A stretch of DNA of 9,449 bases. Source: Helicobacteraceae bacterium. GTDB lineage: Bacteria > Campylobacterota > Campylobacteria > Campylobacterales > SZUA-545. The notes under the pieces were generated by a model. That model saw nothing but the letters and a program-made list of their open reading frames with translations, was not told where the DNA came from and searched no databases. The stretch lies in contig JAISRI010000169.1 in NCBI GenBank assembly GCA_031273735.1, positions 1 through 9,449 on the forward strand. Reading direction: 5' to 3'. This document shows positions 1 through 6,880 of the stretch, one piece after another (the stretch's first letter is position 1; the number at the start of each line of letters is the position of its first letter). Made by a program: the position numbers and the translations under genes.

Positions 1-290
1 ACGCCGAACGTTTCGATCAAAGTTTCTTCGTCAAAGTCCTCGAAATAAGATTCAAAATAGTAGCTAATCGTTTCGTCGCTCGCGTAATTTTCAACGATCG
101 CTTTTCTAGCGGCGTTGTCGATCTCCTCGTAGCGATCCAATATTTCGACTACGGTTTTTATCTTTTCGCCGTATAAGGCTACGTCCGAAAAGAATAGGTT
201 GATTTCGCTATTCTTAAACGTTACGTCGATATAGTCGTTTTCTTCGTCGATTGTCAATTCGCCGAAGTATTTTGTTTTGTAACTTGCCAT
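1..290 (-). CDS. Small acidic DUF2004-like protein, 3' end beyond the window
   Basis: An open frame reads leftward from ATG at 288-290 to the window edge without a stop, about 96 codons. A strong ribosome binding site (GGAGG, 296-300) lies 5 bases before the ATG and fixes the start. The product begins MASYKTKYFGELTIDEEND, is rich in Asp and Glu, and has the pattern of a short beta-strand region (residues 5-33) followed by acidic helices containing DRYEEIDNAARKAI (about 52-65). From memory this resembles the DUF2004 family, which often starts with an 'FGELDL..' strand and carries a 'DEKARKAI' helix. The family has no firm function, so none is given. No signal peptide or membrane segment is visible, so it is probably cytosolic. 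It is divergent from the large lipoprotein gene. It could instead be another small acidic family, such as an immunity-type protein. Confidence 0.72.
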   Translation of the reverse strand, partial: MASYKTKYFGELTIDEENDYIDVTFKNSEINLFFSDVALYGEKIKTVVEILDRYEEIDNAARKAIVENYASDETISYYFESYFEDFDEETLIETFG

Positions 291-311
291 TGTTCCCTCC
301 TCAGCGTCGTT

Positions 312-317
312 ATTGTA
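312..317 (-). promoter_or_regulatory. Possible -10 box for the DUF2004-like gene
   Basis: Read on the minus strand, TACAAT lies 22 bases upstream of the ATG at 290. No convincing -35 is seen at the expected distance. It is proposed only from its position in the divergent gap. Confidence 0.25.
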
Positions 318-349
318 ACCTTATCGCGCTTCTATTTGCGCACCCGATC

Positions 350-386
350 GCGCTTCGCAAAAAGCGACGTTCGCAATGCGAAGCGC
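350..386. repeat. Perfect 10-bp inverted repeat in the divergent intergenic region
   Basis: GCGCTTCGCA (350-359) is exactly inverted as TGCGAAGCGC (377-386) around a 17-base loop. There is no following T-run on either strand, so it is not a clear terminator. It sits between two divergent starts and could be an operator or a structured leader of the leftward transcript. The role is unknown. Confidence 0.4.
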
Positions 387-508
387 TCGCCTCGTCGCAT
401 GAACGACAAGAAAGGGCGCAAGAACGACGACAAGCTCCAAAACCTCCCCGTTCCCTTCCTTCTCGTAGCGCTTTCTTCTATTTATTTCAGCTTTTTCAAA
501 TAATCCAA

Positions 509-537
509 GTCAAATTTATATTCTTTTCCGCTATAAT
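509..537 (+). promoter_or_regulatory. Sigma-70 type promoter of the phase-variable lipoprotein gene
   Basis: A consensus TATAAT stands at 532-537, 32 bases before the ATG at 570. At 17 bases upstream the hexamer is GTCAAA (509-514), a poor -35. The region above it (about 480-531) is T/A-rich, as in epsilonproteobacterial promoters, which often lack a -35. Transcription would begin near 544 and give a leader of about 26 bases. The poly-G tract lies well downstream inside the coding region, so switching should act on translation and not on promoter spacing. Confidence 0.6.
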
Positions 538-569
538 CGCGATCAATTTCCTTCTAAAAGGAGTCTCCT

Positions 570-3500
570 ATGTCGTTGCAAATATCGTCTAAACTCTCGT
601 CGGTTCCTTCCTCGAAACTGGGGGGGGGGGGGGGGGCGATAGCTCTCGTTCCTCCGCTTCAAGTTCGGCTTTATCTAAAAGCCTAAACAATAAAGCTCTA
701 ACAAGAGCTTCTAGCGTAAGCGCTTCGCGCTTTTACGATCGACCCTCTTATACTGTCAAAGCTCTAAAAGAGCTTCTCCTCTTTAGAGAACCTACTTCCT
801 TTACCTCGTTAAAGCTCGGCTTCAATAAAGCCTTTAGCTTTGTAAGAAAACTCTTTGCTTTACCCTTTACGCTTCTCTTAGCGTTCCTGTTTATTACGGG
901 TTGCGGAGGCGGCGGAGGCGGTTCAAGCGGAGGAGACGATAACCCTCCGCCTACGACAAACGCGGCTACTCCTACTATTACTACGCACCCAATAGGCAGA
1001 AGCTACAATCCCGGCGATACCGCGCAAGCTCTTATCGTAGAGGCAAGCGTCCGCGACGAAGGAACGCTATTTTATCAATGGTATATCTCTACTTCTGAAA
1101 ACGACAATACAAACGGATCGCCAATAACAAGCATTATCACAGATCCAACCTTTAGCCCTTCTACAAACGAAATAGGCGACTTTTACTATTACGTCGTTGT
1201 TACTAATAAAAACTTTAACGTAAGCGGAAATCAAGAGGCAAGCGTTAAAAGCGGTATAGCGGTTATTACCGTTACAAGCGCCACGATTGTATCTGCGGCT
1301 ACTCCCGTTATTACTACGCAACCCGCGTATTATACGGACGTTGCCATAGGCGATCCTTTGACGTTAAGCGTGGGAGCGTATTCTCCCGACGGCGGATCAT
1401 TGTCTTACCAATGGTATTCCAATACCTTGAATAGTAATAGCGGAGGAACGCAGATTGTCGGCGCTACAAACGCAAGCCACCAACCTTCTACCGCAAGCGC
1501 TGGAACAAGCTATTACTACGTTGTCGTTACTAATACAAATAATAGCCCCAACATTAATGGAAGCAAGAAGGCGAGCGTTCCAAGCGGCGTTGCGGCTATT
1601 ACGATTACAAACGATTCGATCGTAAATGCGGCTACTCCCGTTATTACTACGCCCCCCGCCGCTAATACAATCGTTAACGTAGGCGATCCTTTAACGTTAA
1701 GCGTGGGAGCGTATTCTCCCGACGGCGGATCGTTGTCTTACCAATGGTATGACGGCTTATCAAATCCAATCGGAGGAGCTACAAGCGCAGACTATCAGCC
1801 GTCTACCGAAAACGCGGGAATGTTCTATTATTACGTCGTCGTTACCAACACAAACAATTACGTAAATGGAAACCCGACAGCAAGCGTTACAAGCGACGTT
1901 GCGATCGTTACGGTTAATCCCGCCGCGCCTATCGACGCGCAAACGCCTACGATTACAGCGCAACCAATAGGCAGAAGCTACAATCCAAACGATACCGCGC
2001 AAGCTCTTATCGTAGAGGCAAGCGTAAGCGACGGCGGATCATTGTCTTATCAGTGGTATAAGAATACCGAAAATAATACGGAAAACGCAACGCAAATAGA
2101 CGGCGAAATAGCCACTACCTTTACGCCTCCTACAAACGCTATCGGAACGCTTTACTACTACGTTACAGTTACCAATACAAACAATTACGTAAATGGAAAC
2201 CCGACGGCAAGCGTTACAAGCGACGTTGCGGCTATTACGATTACAAACGATTCGATCCTAGATGCGGCTACTCCTGCTATTATTACGCAACCCGCGTATT
2301 ATACGGACGTTGCCATAGACGATCCTTTAACGTTAAGCGTGGGAGCGTATTCTCCCGACGGCGGATCATTGTCTTACCAATGGTATTCCAATACTTCGCA
2401 TAGCAATAGCGGAGGAACGCAAATCGGAGGAGCTACAAGCGCAGACTATCAGCTGTCTACCGAAAACGCGGGAACGTTTTATTATTACGTTGTCGTTACT
2501 AATACAAACAATAACGTAAATGGAAACCCTACGGCAAGCGTTCCAAGCGACATTGTGATCGTTACGGCTAATCCCGTGCAAACGCCAAACATTACCGCTC
2601 ACCCTCAAAGCGCAACCTATAATGTAGGCGATCCTGTTACGCCTTTAAGCGTAACCGCAAGCGTCCGCGACGGCGGAACGCTTTCTTATCAATGGTTCAG
2701 CAATACCGCAAATAGCGAGATTGGCGCTATCGAGATAAGCGGCGCTAACGAGGAAAGCTATACGCCTTCTACCGCTACAGACGGAACGACTTACTATTTT
2801 GTAAGAGTTATCAACACAAATACTAACGCGAGCGGAAAGCGGATCGCCGTAAGAAATAGCGCTATAGCTAAAATCAAGGTAAATCCTCCCGTAATTGCGG
2901 GGCATTACTACGTTAGCTTTTACAACGCCGATCTTGATTTTGTTGAAACAAGATCAATTGAACAAGGATCGATCAATCCTAGCTCGCTTCGCGGCGGACA
3001 ATGGTATAAAGCAAACGCGAGTTCGCCTACGACAAGCCATAGCTTAAACGAGGATATTAACTTCTACGCTGCTCCTAGCGTTCAAGAGATAAGAACGGAA
3101 ACGGAATTAAACGACGTTCGCAACAAACTATGGGGCAAATATATTCTGCTTAACGATATAGAGCTAACAAGCGAAACGTTAGGAGAGGACGACGGCGAAG
3201 GTTGGAATCCTATTGGTTACTACTTTTCATCTACCGATTATGGATACTTCACGGGCGTTTTCAACGGCAACGGATATGCAATCCGAAACCTATGGATCAA
3301 TAGACCATCAACCAACTACATTGGTCTTTTCGGATATATCGACAACGGCGCTAAAATCAAAAATCTTGGCGTAGCGATCGATAGTAGCAAAGGCGGGGTA
3401 AAAGGAGCAGGCTCTGTCGGCGGTATTGCTGGGTATGTTATTGAATCCTTCATAACCAATAGCTATTCAACGGGAAACGTTAAAGGCGGCGGTATTGCGG

Positions 3501-4663
3501 GGTATGTTGGTAATAGCTCCTCCATAACCAATAGCTACTCTACGGGAAACGTTAGAAACGGCGGTATTGCGGGGTTTGTTTATAACTCCTCCATAACCGA
3601 TAGCTACTCTACGGGAAACGTTAGCGGAACAAACTATGTCGGCGGTATTGCGGGATATGTTGAATCCTCCTCCATAACCAATAGCTATTCAACGGGAAAC
3701 ATTAGCGGAACAAGTAGTGGGGTCGGCGGTATTGCCGGGATTGTTATCATCGGTTCCACCATAACCAATAGCTATTCAACGGGAAACATTAGCGGATATT
3801 TTAGAGTTGGCGGTATTGCGGGGGATGTTCGTAACGAACCCATCTACTCCTCTCCTCCTATATCCATAACCAATAGCTATTCAACGGGAAACATTAGCGG
3901 ATATTTTAGAGTTGGCGGTATTGCGGGGCATGTTTCCTCCAACTCCACCTCCCGCTCTCCTATATCCATAACCGATAGCTACTCTACGGGAGACGTTAGA
4001 GGAGCAAACGATGTCGGCGGTATTGCGGGGTTTGTTAGCGCCTCCTCCATAACCGATAGTTATTCAACGGGAAACGTTAGCGGAGGATACTGCGAAAGCG
4101 GCTACGTTTGTGGCGTCGGCGGTATTGCGGGGTTTGTTAGCACCTCCTCCATAACCAATAGCTACTCTACGGGAGACGTTAGCGGAAAAAACTGTGTCGG
4201 CGGTATTGCGGGGATTGTTTTTAACTCCTCCTTCTCCTACCCCATAACCATAACCAATAGCTACTCTACGGGAAGCGTTAGCGGCACAAGCAATGTAGGC
4301 GGTATTGCGGGGTATGTTTATGGTTCTAATTTTGCGATCAAAAACAACGCCGCGATCAATAAAGAGGTAAACGGATCGTCGGATGTAAATCGCATAGTCG
4401 GATTTATAGGCGGTAGCGACAATACAATCGAAAACAATTTCGCGTTAAATAATATGAAAACAAATTATAACGGCGGCGTTTTTTCAAACGCGGGCGATCT
4501 TGTTTATCACGGAACGCCTAAATCAATTGACGATTTCAAATTGCAATCAACCTATTCAAGCGGTCTAGGTTGGAGGTTTGGTAACGACGACGAAAACCCT
4601 TGGCAGATCGATCCAAGCGGAATTATAAACGACGGCTACCCCTACCTCTATTGGCTGGAGTAG
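570..4663 (+). CDS. Phase-variable giant surface lipoprotein with Ig-like and GLUG repeats (OFF as sequenced)
   Basis: ATG at 570 follows AAGGAG (558-563) by 6 bases and a TATAAT promoter. It reads 17 codons into a 17-G tract (620-636), leaves the tract in the wrong frame and stops at 684-686, giving 38 residues. The long frame that begins just after the tract runs open to TAG at 4661-4663 but has no ATG, GTG or TTG between the stop at 590-592 and a TTG at 1358 that lies inside a repeat. With 18 G (or 15) the two parts join into about 1364 residues. In that form: a Ser-rich, basic N-terminal region (1-95), a hydrophobic stretch ending in lipobox ITGC (Cys about 112), a Gly/Ser linker, six Ig-like domains (about 134-774), one InlB/Flg_new-like module (about 776-836), a beta-helix lead-in with 11 GLUG repeats (about 951-1250), and the ending PWQIDPSG..NDGYPYLYWLE. 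It is predicted to be outer-surface anchored and an adhesin or antigen; that role is inferred from architecture only. The 111 residues before the lipobox are unusually many. Confidence 0.8.
620..636 (+). repeat. Poly-G tract of 17 bases (contingency switch)
   Basis: Seventeen consecutive G follow AAACT. Upstream codons are in the frame of 570 and the lipoprotein body is in the frame of 635. With 17 G translation ends at 684-686; with 16 G it meets CGA TAG at once; 18 or 15 G gives the full protein. Long G tracts in epsilonproteobacterial surface genes are known to gain and lose bases by slipped-strand mispairing. Homopolymer length is also error-prone in assemblies, so the true count may be mixed. 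Confidence 0.93.
693..775 (+). other. Three short perfect hairpins just behind the OFF-phase stop codon
   Basis: AAGCTCT/AGAGCTT pairs at 693-699 with 704-710 (4-base loop). AAGCGC/GCGCTT pairs at 718-723 with 727-732 (3-base loop) and is followed by TT, giving a short T-run that looks like a weak intrinsic terminator. AAGCTCT/AGAGCTT recurs at 759-765 with 769-775. All lie within 90 bases of the OFF-frame stop at 684-686. In the ON phase ribosomes would cover them. Whether they terminate transcription or stabilise mRNA is not known; they may simply reflect a local duplication of an AAAGCTCTA..AGAGCTTCT segment. Confidence 0.4.
968..2890 (+). repeat. Six tandem Ig-like repeats in the lipoprotein gene
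   Basis: Repeat starts lie near 968, 1301, 1634, 1943, 2270 and 2582, each 309-333 bases (about 103-111 residues). Every unit has an xITxxP opening, an A/S..DGG(S/T)LSYQWY core (first copy DEGTLFYQWY, last YQWF), a STxxxGTxYYYVxVTNTN strand and a closing ITV or VTV strand. DNA identity is mosaic. Positions 1315-1425 match 2284-2394 at 109 of 111 bases; 989-1050 match 1964-2025 at 59 of 62; 1768-1799 match 2422-2453 exactly. Units 1 and 2 therefore pair with 4 and 5 at an offset of about 970 bases, which points to duplication of a multi-domain block followed by conversion or reshuffling. Confidence 0.85.
3419..4320 (+). repeat. Eleven GLUG-type repeats in the lipoprotein C-terminal part
   Basis: GGIAG occurs eleven times in phase, followed in ten cases by S-I-T-(N/D)-S-Y-S-T-G-(N/D/S)-(V/I). 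Unit length ranges from about 69 to 105 bases because the loop after GGIAGxV and the loop after STGN vary. A decayed unit (NRIVGFIGGSDNTIENNFALNN) follows at about 4390-4455. This is the GLUG pattern known from bacterial adhesins and IgA-peptidase-like proteins and is expected to stack as a right-handed beta-helix or similar solenoid. Confidence 0.85.
3759..3928 (+). repeat. Exact 65-bp direct repeat between GLUG units
   Basis: Bases 3759-3823 are identical to 3864-3928, an offset of 105 bases (35 codons). They encode ITNSYSTGNISGYFRVGGIAG twice in frame. Perfect identity, including third positions, against diverged neighbours indicates a recent unit duplication. Confidence 0.9.
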
Positions 4664-4691
4664 ATTGATAAATTAAAAAAAAGGAGTTTCA

Positions 4692-4840
4692 ATGAGCAAA
4701 GTTTAATTCTCGCAGAGGGATCTTGTTTGAGACATAATCAAAAGATCAAACAAAGATACGGCGGCTGGCGCGCAATCGAGAGTTACGGCGATCGCAATAT
4801 AAATCGATACCGCCGCGAAATATGGGGTTGTCTTGGATAA
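4692..4840 (+). pseudogene. Possible small frameshifted ORF after the lipoprotein gene
   Basis: An A-run plus GGAG (4675-4686) stands 5 bases before ATG at 4692, a very good start signal, yet the frame ends after four codons (MSKV, TAA at 4704-4706). A different frame is open from the lipoprotein stop to TAA at 4838-4840 and reads LILAEGSCLRHNQKI, then KQRYGGWRAIESYGDRN, then INRYRREIWGCLG, with codon use like local genes. One base change in length near 4700 would join the start to this frame and give about 49 residues. I do not recognise the product. It may be a broken gene, a sequencing indel or chance; the region otherwise holds nothing I can support. Confidence 0.25.
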
Positions 4841-4869
4841 CCCTAGCATATAACCATAGGAGGAAAAAT

Positions 4870-5370
4870 ATGCGAATATGGATTTACAAACGAACGCACA
4901 TTGACGATCCGGAGATAGACGAAAACGGAAAATTGGTCTTTGGCAAATATGATTGCATGGGCGAACAACGGCGCAATAAAGCCAAGTGCGACGCGATTAT
5001 AGGAATAGGCGCGAAATATCCTGATGAAGGATGCGAGGGCATTAAAGACAAAATCACTTGGGTAGGTCTCGACCCCAAGAGCGACGATACGCGCTCAGTC
5101 TCAAATCGATGCGGGGCAGGTCTTGGCTGCCAAAGCGACGATACGCGCCCAGAAGACAGCCAAACGGAAAAACTGATATTCGATAAAGGCAAATTTCTGC
5201 TAAGAAATGAAGACGGCGTAGCCCTTGCCGAGCTTGCGCCAAACTTGGCGGCAAACGCCCCTCGCCAGAAAATATTAGATAGCGAAGACGCTAACGTCGA
5301 TAAAACCCTACTCGATGAAGCGCTCAAAATAATCGAATGGGCAAAATCCGAGATTCAGAAAAACCGCTAA
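4870..5370 (+). CDS. Small conserved-looking cytosolic protein of unknown function, 166 aa
   Basis: ATG at 4870 is chosen over ATG 4822 because AGGAGG (4858-4863) lies 6 bases before it and the protein sense begins there: MRIWIYKRTH. Visible blocks are IYKRTHIDDP (5-14), FGKYDCMGEQR (24-34), CDAIIGIGAKYP (40-51) and GIKDKITWVGL (57-67), then a polar linker and a C-terminal helix ending EWAKSEIQKNR. The first two thirds recall a widespread uncharacterised family with 'YKRTH.GDP..FG..DCMG..R...DAVIGIGG..P...GI..KI.WVG'. I have only a memory-level match and give no function. No signal peptide or membrane segment is seen. Residues 65-82 and 83-100 are an imperfect tandem duplication (both contain SDDTR), probably an expansion specific to this lineage. 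It lies downstream of the lipoprotein on the same strand, but a 206-base gap argues for separate expression. No clear promoter was found. Confidence 0.75.
   Translation: MRIWIYKRTHIDDPEIDENGKLVFGKYDCMGEQRRNKAKCDAIIGIGAKYPDEGCEGIKDKITWVGLDPKSDDTRSVSNRCGAGLGCQSDDTRPEDSQTEKLIFDKGKFLLRNEDGVALAELAPNLAANAPRQKILDSEDANVDKTLLDEALKIIEWAKSEIQKNR
5061..5168 (+). repeat. Imperfect 54-bp tandem duplication inside the 166-aa gene
   Basis: GGTAGGTCT at 5061 and GGCAGGTCT at 5115, and GCGACGATACGCGC at 5081 and 5135, both recur at exactly 54 bases (18 codons). The units translate to VGLDPKSDDTRSVSNRCG and AGLGCQSDDTRPEDSQTE. The second halves have diverged, so the event is not the newest, but the frame is kept. 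Confidence 0.75.
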
Positions 5371-5655
5371 TTGCGCTTTAACGTTTGATAAATGCGGGGA
5401 TTGCGACGTTCGTCGGTTTTATGGATACGCGCTTTCCTTCGCGGCTCATCGCAAAGGAAGGCTGGAATCCAAATTAAAATCCAACGCATTTATAAACCCG
5501 CCTGTAACAAGGCAAAACCAACATTTACAGTCATTCCCGCGTAGGCGGGAATCCAAATTAAAAAATCTAACATATTCAGAAATCTGTCTTTAACAAAGTA
5601 AAACTAACAAACACAGTCATTCCCGCGTAGCGCCCGCCGAGAAGCGGAGCGGAAC

Positions 5656-5787
5656 GGCGTAAGGCGCGGAGGAAGGCGGGAATCCAAATAGCGCGAAGCG
5701 CGCGTATTTAGACTTACGAATAATCGAAAGCGATCGTAATTCGTAGGTTTTTAATTTGGATTCCCGCCTTCCTCCGCGATTTACGCC
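5656..5787. repeat. Long inverted repeat within the dRS3-like array
   Basis: Bases 5665-5689 are the exact reverse complement of 5754-5778 (25 of 25). Extending outward, 5656-5689 pairs with 5754-5787 with two mismatches over 34 bases. The 64-base interior holds a second hairpin, TACGAAT (5715-5721) with ATTCGTA (5739-5745). The whole could extrude as a cruciform or fold as RNA in either direction. Confidence 0.8.
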
Positions 5788-5891
5788 CCCAGAAGCGGGG
5801 CTATCGCTCCGTCGCGGGAATGACGGCGTTTGTGGGTTTTGCTTTGTTAAAGATGGTTTTTTGAATGCGCTGGACTTGGGACTTAATTTGG

Positions 5892-5926
5892 ATTCCCGCG
5901 TAGAGCGATAGCTCTGTTGCGGGAAT
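5892..5926. repeat. Rightmost palindrome of the array, with internal stem
   Basis: ATTCCCGC (5892-5899) pairs with GCGGGAAT (5919-5926). Inside, AGAGC pairs with GCTCT around a GATA loop, giving a nearly continuous stem of about 13 pairs. No T-run follows, so it is a weak candidate as a terminator for the leftward operon. Confidence 0.6.
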
Positions 5927-6165
5927 GGCGAGAAAAGGACGCGCTGCGCTAAAGGCGCGGGTATAACGACATACGGCGGATAAATGTAGGCGCTTTGCGA
6001 AGCCGTAAAACGCTGATAAAAGAACGAAGCGTAAGCATTTGATGGAATGGCGCTTTAATACCCGCCCAGCGCGCGTAGCGCCGAACTCCAAAACGCTTTG
6101 CCCTGTCGCTTCCCAAACGCTTTAAGTCCTGCTCAAAGCGCGGCGGCGGCGAACTGTGCGCCCGT
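5927..6165. other. Intergenic GC-rich stretch without a supported gene
   Basis: It contains several GCGC-rich short inverted motifs (for example near 5940-5960 and 6065-6085) but no frame with a believable start and composition, no tRNA-like fold that I could find, and no clear terminator after the methyltransferase stop at 6166. The part from 5371 to 5462 likewise holds only a short imperfect hairpin near 5441-5460. Confidence 0.5.
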
Positions 6166-6870
6166 TTATTTTATCCCCGCAAACGCCGCGAAACATATAT
6201 TTTTATGAAGTATCTCTACTCGCGTAAAGCCTACCTTTTTCATCAGATCGAGTTGATAGTTTATCGATCGCGGCGAATCCTCTTTTTCGACGTAATCAAA
6301 AACCTTGCGCCGATACTCCTCGCCGCCTACGCTTCGTAAATAATCTGCGTATCGTTCGCGCATATACTGCGTCGTAATTTCGCAATCTTGCGTTACTAGA
6401 TCGCTTATGGCAAAACAGCCGCCGTTTTTAAGCGTTTTGTATATTTTAGAAAAAACGTTTTGCCAATCCTCGTCGTCTCTTAAATGGTGCAAAACCGCGC
6501 CCGCTAAAATAATATCAAAACGGTTTTTAGGCAACTCTACGGCTCTTATATCGCCTTGTATGGTTTTTACCTTACCCGTAACCGCTGATACTCTCTCAAA
6601 AGCTCTGTCTAACATCGGTTTGCTTAAATCGATCAAAACGCAATTTAAGTTTTTATTTTTTAACAACATCGTAATTGTATAGTTGCCCGCGCCGCAACCA
6701 ATATCTAGTAGATTTTGCGCGTTTGGAACGAGCGCCAAAGAGGTATCGGTAATCAACTCCAGCGTAATTTTCGCGTCGATCGTAGAAATCTGCCCCGTCT
6801 CTAAATTAGAAAAACGTTCTACGTCGTTATCGAAACGATTTTTTATCTCCTCGACGGTCGATTTGCTCAA
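6166..6870 (-). CDS. Class I SAM-dependent methyltransferase, 234 aa
   Basis: It would transfer a methyl group from S-adenosylmethionine to an unidentified acceptor in the cytosol. The Rossmann-type fold is clear: motif I LLDIGCGAGNYT (54-65), acidic strand-2 end LIDLSKPMLDRA (79-90), GDIRAVELP (106-114) and motif IV FDIILAGAVLHHL (118-130). The N-terminal FDNDVERFSNLETGQ (13-27) and the C-terminal LDLMKKVGF..VEILHKN..FAAF are typical of a conserved small-molecule or unknown-substrate group that I cannot name more closely. The start is TTG at 6870, 10 bases after the receptor stop; the Shine-Dalgarno is weak (AATAAGA), so translational coupling is likely. No internal ATG fits the family N-terminus better. 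It is the last gene of the PAS-receptor operon. It lacks CheR features, so a direct role in receptor methylation is not supported. Confidence 0.85.
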   Translation of the reverse strand: MSKSTVEEIKNRFDNDVERFSNLETGQISTIDAKITLELITDTSLALVPNAQNLLDIGCGAGNYTITMLLKNKNLNCVLIDLSKPMLDRAFERVSAVTGKVKTIQGDIRAVELPKNRFDIILAGAVLHHLRDDEDWQNVFSKIYKTLKNGGCFAISDLVTQDCEITTQYMRERYADYLRSVGGEEYRRKVFDYVEKEDSPRSINYQLDLMKKVGFTRVEILHKNICFAAFAGIK

Positions 6871-6880
6871 ACGATAAATC

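Larger units (their letters stand above)
5463..5926. repeat. Array of ATTCCC/GGGAAT-bounded dispersed repeats (dRS3-like modules)
   Basis: Two alternating parts are seen. The first is palindromes of form ATTCCC...GGGAAT: 5533-5552 (8-base centre, exactly ATTCCC-N8-GGGAAT), 5619-5683, 5760-5821 and 5892-5926, the last three with expanded centres. The second is AT-rich spacer modules of about 76-82 bases that begin GGAATCCAAATTAA and end in a stretch like AAAAC..ACA..CAGTCATTCCC: 5463-5538 and 5547-5624 in direct orientation and 5816-5897 inverted. The Neisseria dRS3 element has the same ATTCCC-N8-GGGAAT form; a common origin is not claimed. The repeats carry no transposase or credible gene, so a MITE- or REP-like dispersed family is the best description. 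Confidence 0.75.

Noticed and set aside
251..592. A plus-strand open frame of 113 codons across the divergent intergenic region
   Set aside because: It overlaps the start and ribosome binding site of the DUF2004-like gene and the promoter of the lipoprotein gene, and its product has no coding-like composition. Its stop only serves to show that the lipoprotein frame has no start upstream of the G tract.
1358..1360. TTG as the true start of the large repeat protein
   Set aside because: It falls inside the second Ig-like domain, has no ribosome binding site, and the identical position in the later copy is TTA. The frame clearly continues upstream through a lipobox.
4822..4824. ATG 4822 as the start of the 166-aa protein
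   Set aside because: No ribosome binding site precedes it and the 16 extra residues look random, while ATG 4870 has AGGAGG at ideal spacing.
4884..5327. A minus-strand open frame of 147 codons opposite the 166-aa gene
   Set aside because: It is a Ser/Arg-rich mirror of the plus-strand gene without start signals.
5463..5926. CRISPR array
   Set aside because: The repeats are few, of unequal length, occur in both orientations, and the intervening sequences are themselves similar, so there are no unique spacers.
5801..6091. A minus-strand open frame of 96 codons in the repeat region
   Set aside because: It runs through the dRS3-like repeats and its sequence is the translation of repeat DNA (for example VIPATE and AIPATE), with no start signal.
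5371..6165. tRNA or structured RNA genes in the long gap
   Set aside because: Hairpins are explained by the dispersed repeats, and I found no cloverleaf with CCA-type end or conserved T-loop.
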